From: Myroides sp. JBRI-B21084
GTDB lineage: Bacteria; Bacteroidota; Bacteroidia; Flavobacteriales; Flavobacteriaceae
Assembly: GCF_030545015.1 (NCBI RefSeq)
Contig: NZ_CP120653.1
Span: 868,001-932,000, forward strand
Reading direction: 5' to 3'
DNA length: 64,000 bases
Both the position numbers and the translations under genes were made by a program. Shown here in pieces: positions 62,763-64,000 of the stretch. Below the pieces are notes generated by a model. It was given only the letters and a program-made list of their open reading frames with translations. It ran no database searches and was not told the DNA's origin. Numbering within the stretch: position 1 is the stretch's first letter; each line of letters opens with the position of its first letter.

Positions 62763-63971
62763 ATGAAAAAAATTTCGATAGCAATTGTAAGTTTATTTGC
62801 GGTAAATGCAACATTTGCACAACAAGAATTACCTATGCCCGATGGTACACCATTATCGTACAATCCGGCTATTACAACAGGAGTATCTTTTTTAACTATA
62901 ACACCTGATGCACGCTCTGGCGGATTAGGTGATATGGGTGTAGCAACATCACCCGATGCTTTTTCGCAATTTTACAATCCAGCGAAATATGTTTTTGCTG
63001 AAAAACAGCAAGGTTTTGCAATGTCCTATACACCATATATGTCTAAAATTGCAAGCGATATTTCTTTAACTGGTATTAGTTATTACAACCGTATAAACGA
63101 TCGTAGTGCTGTAGGTACCAGTTTGCGTTATTTTACTTTAGGCGAAATTAACCTTACGAACCAAACAGGCGAATTTCAAGGAGTAGAAAAACCAAATGAA
63201 TTTGCTGTAGATATTTCTTATACCATTAAATTTTCTGAGAATTTTGGTATGGCTGTTGCTGGTAGATACATTAGTTCAAACTTAAAATTAAGAGGCGATG
63301 GCGAAACAAGTGCAAACACAATGGCTGTAGATGTAGCTGGTTATTACGAAAGCGAACGCTTCCAAACCAGTAATGCAGAAGGTAGATTGCGTGCAGGTTT
63401 CAACTTTCAAAACATGGGGCCAAAAGTAAGTTATACGGGCGATGATAATTTTGCAAGTAACATTCCAACTACGTTGCGTTTAGGTTTAGGGTACGATTAT
63501 ATTTTAGATAGTTACAATACGGTTACTTTTTACGGTGAAACTACTAAGCTATTAGTACCTTCAAATTTACAACCTACTTTTGTTGATGCAAACGGTAATA
63601 AAACTTACGAGAATGGAGAAACGGTAAACAACCGCTTTCAAGAATACCGCGATATAGGTTGGTTCTCGGGTATGTTTAAATCTTTTGGCGATGCACCAGG
63701 TGGTTTTAGCGAAGAAATGCGTGAGTTTACTTGGTCTTTAGGAGCAGAGTATTGGTATCAAAATTCGTTTGCCTTTCGCTTAGGATATTTTAACGAAGCC
63801 GAAGATAAAGGGGCGCGTAAATTTGCAACTTTAGGTGCAGGTTTTAAATACAATATTGTTAATATAGATGTATCGTATTTATTAGCTACGGGTAAAATAC
63901 AAAGCCCTTTAGAAAATACACTTCGTTTTTCATTAACTTTTAATTTTGGTAAAGATTATTACAAAAATTAA
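62763..63971 (+). CDS. porV: Type IX secretion system outer-membrane protein PorV (LptO)
   Basis: The 402-residue FadL-type β-barrel has a signal peptide (to TFAQ at about 20). The PorV start reads FLTITPDARSGGLGDMGVAT (about 44-63), followed by YNPAKYVFAEKQQGF. PorV shuttles substrates from the translocon to the PorU sortase, so porU-porV form one functional pair and are co-transcribed. The stop is at 63969-63971; the last 29 bases of the window hold no feature. Confidence 0.95.
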   Translation: MKKISIAIVSLFAVNATFAQQELPMPDGTPLSYNPAITTGVSFLTITPDARSGGLGDMGVATSPDAFSQFYNPAKYVFAEKQQGFAMSYTPYMSKIASDISLTGISYYNRINDRSAVGTSLRYFTLGEINLTNQTGEFQGVEKPNEFAVDISYTIKFSENFGMAVAGRYISSNLKLRGDGETSANTMAVDVAGYYESERFQTSNAEGRLRAGFNFQNMGPKVSYTGDDNFASNIPTTLRLGLGYDYILDSYNTVTFYGETTKLLVPSNLQPTFVDANGNKTYENGETVNNRFQEYRDIGWFSGMFKSFGDAPGGFSEEMREFTWSLGAEYWYQNSFAFRLGYFNEAEDKGARKFATLGAGFKYNIVNIDVSYLLATGKIQSPLENTLRFSLTFNFGKDYYKN

Positions 63972-64000
63972 TTTCACAAAAAAATACTAACAAAGTCCAA

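Overview
The window is a low-GC chromosomal segment from a member of the Flavobacteriaceae (Bacteroidota; Flavobacterium/Myroides-like). The family is indicated by the gldJ-porU-porV gliding/type IX secretion cluster at the right end, by lineage-typical proteins (START-like protein, DUF4290 protein, long-form GAPDH), by the scarcity of Shine-Dalgarno sequences, and by several promoters of the Bacteroidota TTG/TTTG-N17..21-TAnnTTTG type. The exact genus is inference.

Region 1 (1 to about 11.4 kb) is one end of an integrated temperate phage that continues past the left edge. Reading leftwards it holds an early operon (three small unknown proteins, an HNH_3-type endonuclease, an unknown protein), a replication module (helix-turn-helix initiator with an iteron cluster inside its own gene, then a DnaB-type helicase) and the start of the packaging module (HNH endonuclease, phospholipase-D-like protein, a small helix-turn-helix terminase-like protein, P27-type small terminase, and the first 199 codons of the large terminase). 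A divergent repressor gene begins a rightward cargo region: a broken zinc-ribbon gene joined in frame to a secreted protein, then a tight three-gene cassette (STAS+GHKL ATPase, DUF4325 STAS-like protein, two-helix membrane protein). The tyrosine integrase closes the element beside pyrE. The cargo cassette is the most likely undescribed system here: partner-switch-like parts plus a membrane protein, in the repressor-integrase interval where prophages often carry superinfection or defence genes.

Region 2 (11.4-24.5 kb) is housekeeping: pyrE and an SRPBCC protein, lpdA, rmuC, a START-like protein, a class IV aminotransferase, YqgE/AlgH, HU, fmt-recQ, a P-loop kinase, and a DUF493-DUF4290-murA operon. 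MurA has Asp where fosfomycin-sensitive enzymes have Cys. Four tRNA-Glu genes follow as a perfect 104-bp-period tandem array.

Region 3 (24.5-42.8 kb) holds rpsT, typA, a Crp/Fnr regulator with a split YeeE/YedE sulfur transporter, tRNA-Pro, trxB, a lone ABC ATPase, an S9 peptidase, a FabH-type synthase, a secreted unknown protein, an FMN glutamate-synthase-like protein, a redoxin, GAPDH, an HtrA protease and the dapF-GNAT-mltG operon.

Region 4 (42.8-56.2 kb) contains an RND efflux operon (adaptor, pump, outer-membrane factor) and a haem-uptake locus. The haem genes hmuTUV plus hemS read left; a TonB receptor and an HmuY-like lipoprotein with two apparent HmuY-type repeats read right. Both arms start from a shared intergenic region with two near-identical 21-bp repeats that look like repressor sites.

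Region 5 (56.3-64 kb) carries a lysozyme-like secreted protein, gldJ, porU and porV, which together serve gliding motility and cleavage/anchoring of type IX-secreted proteins.
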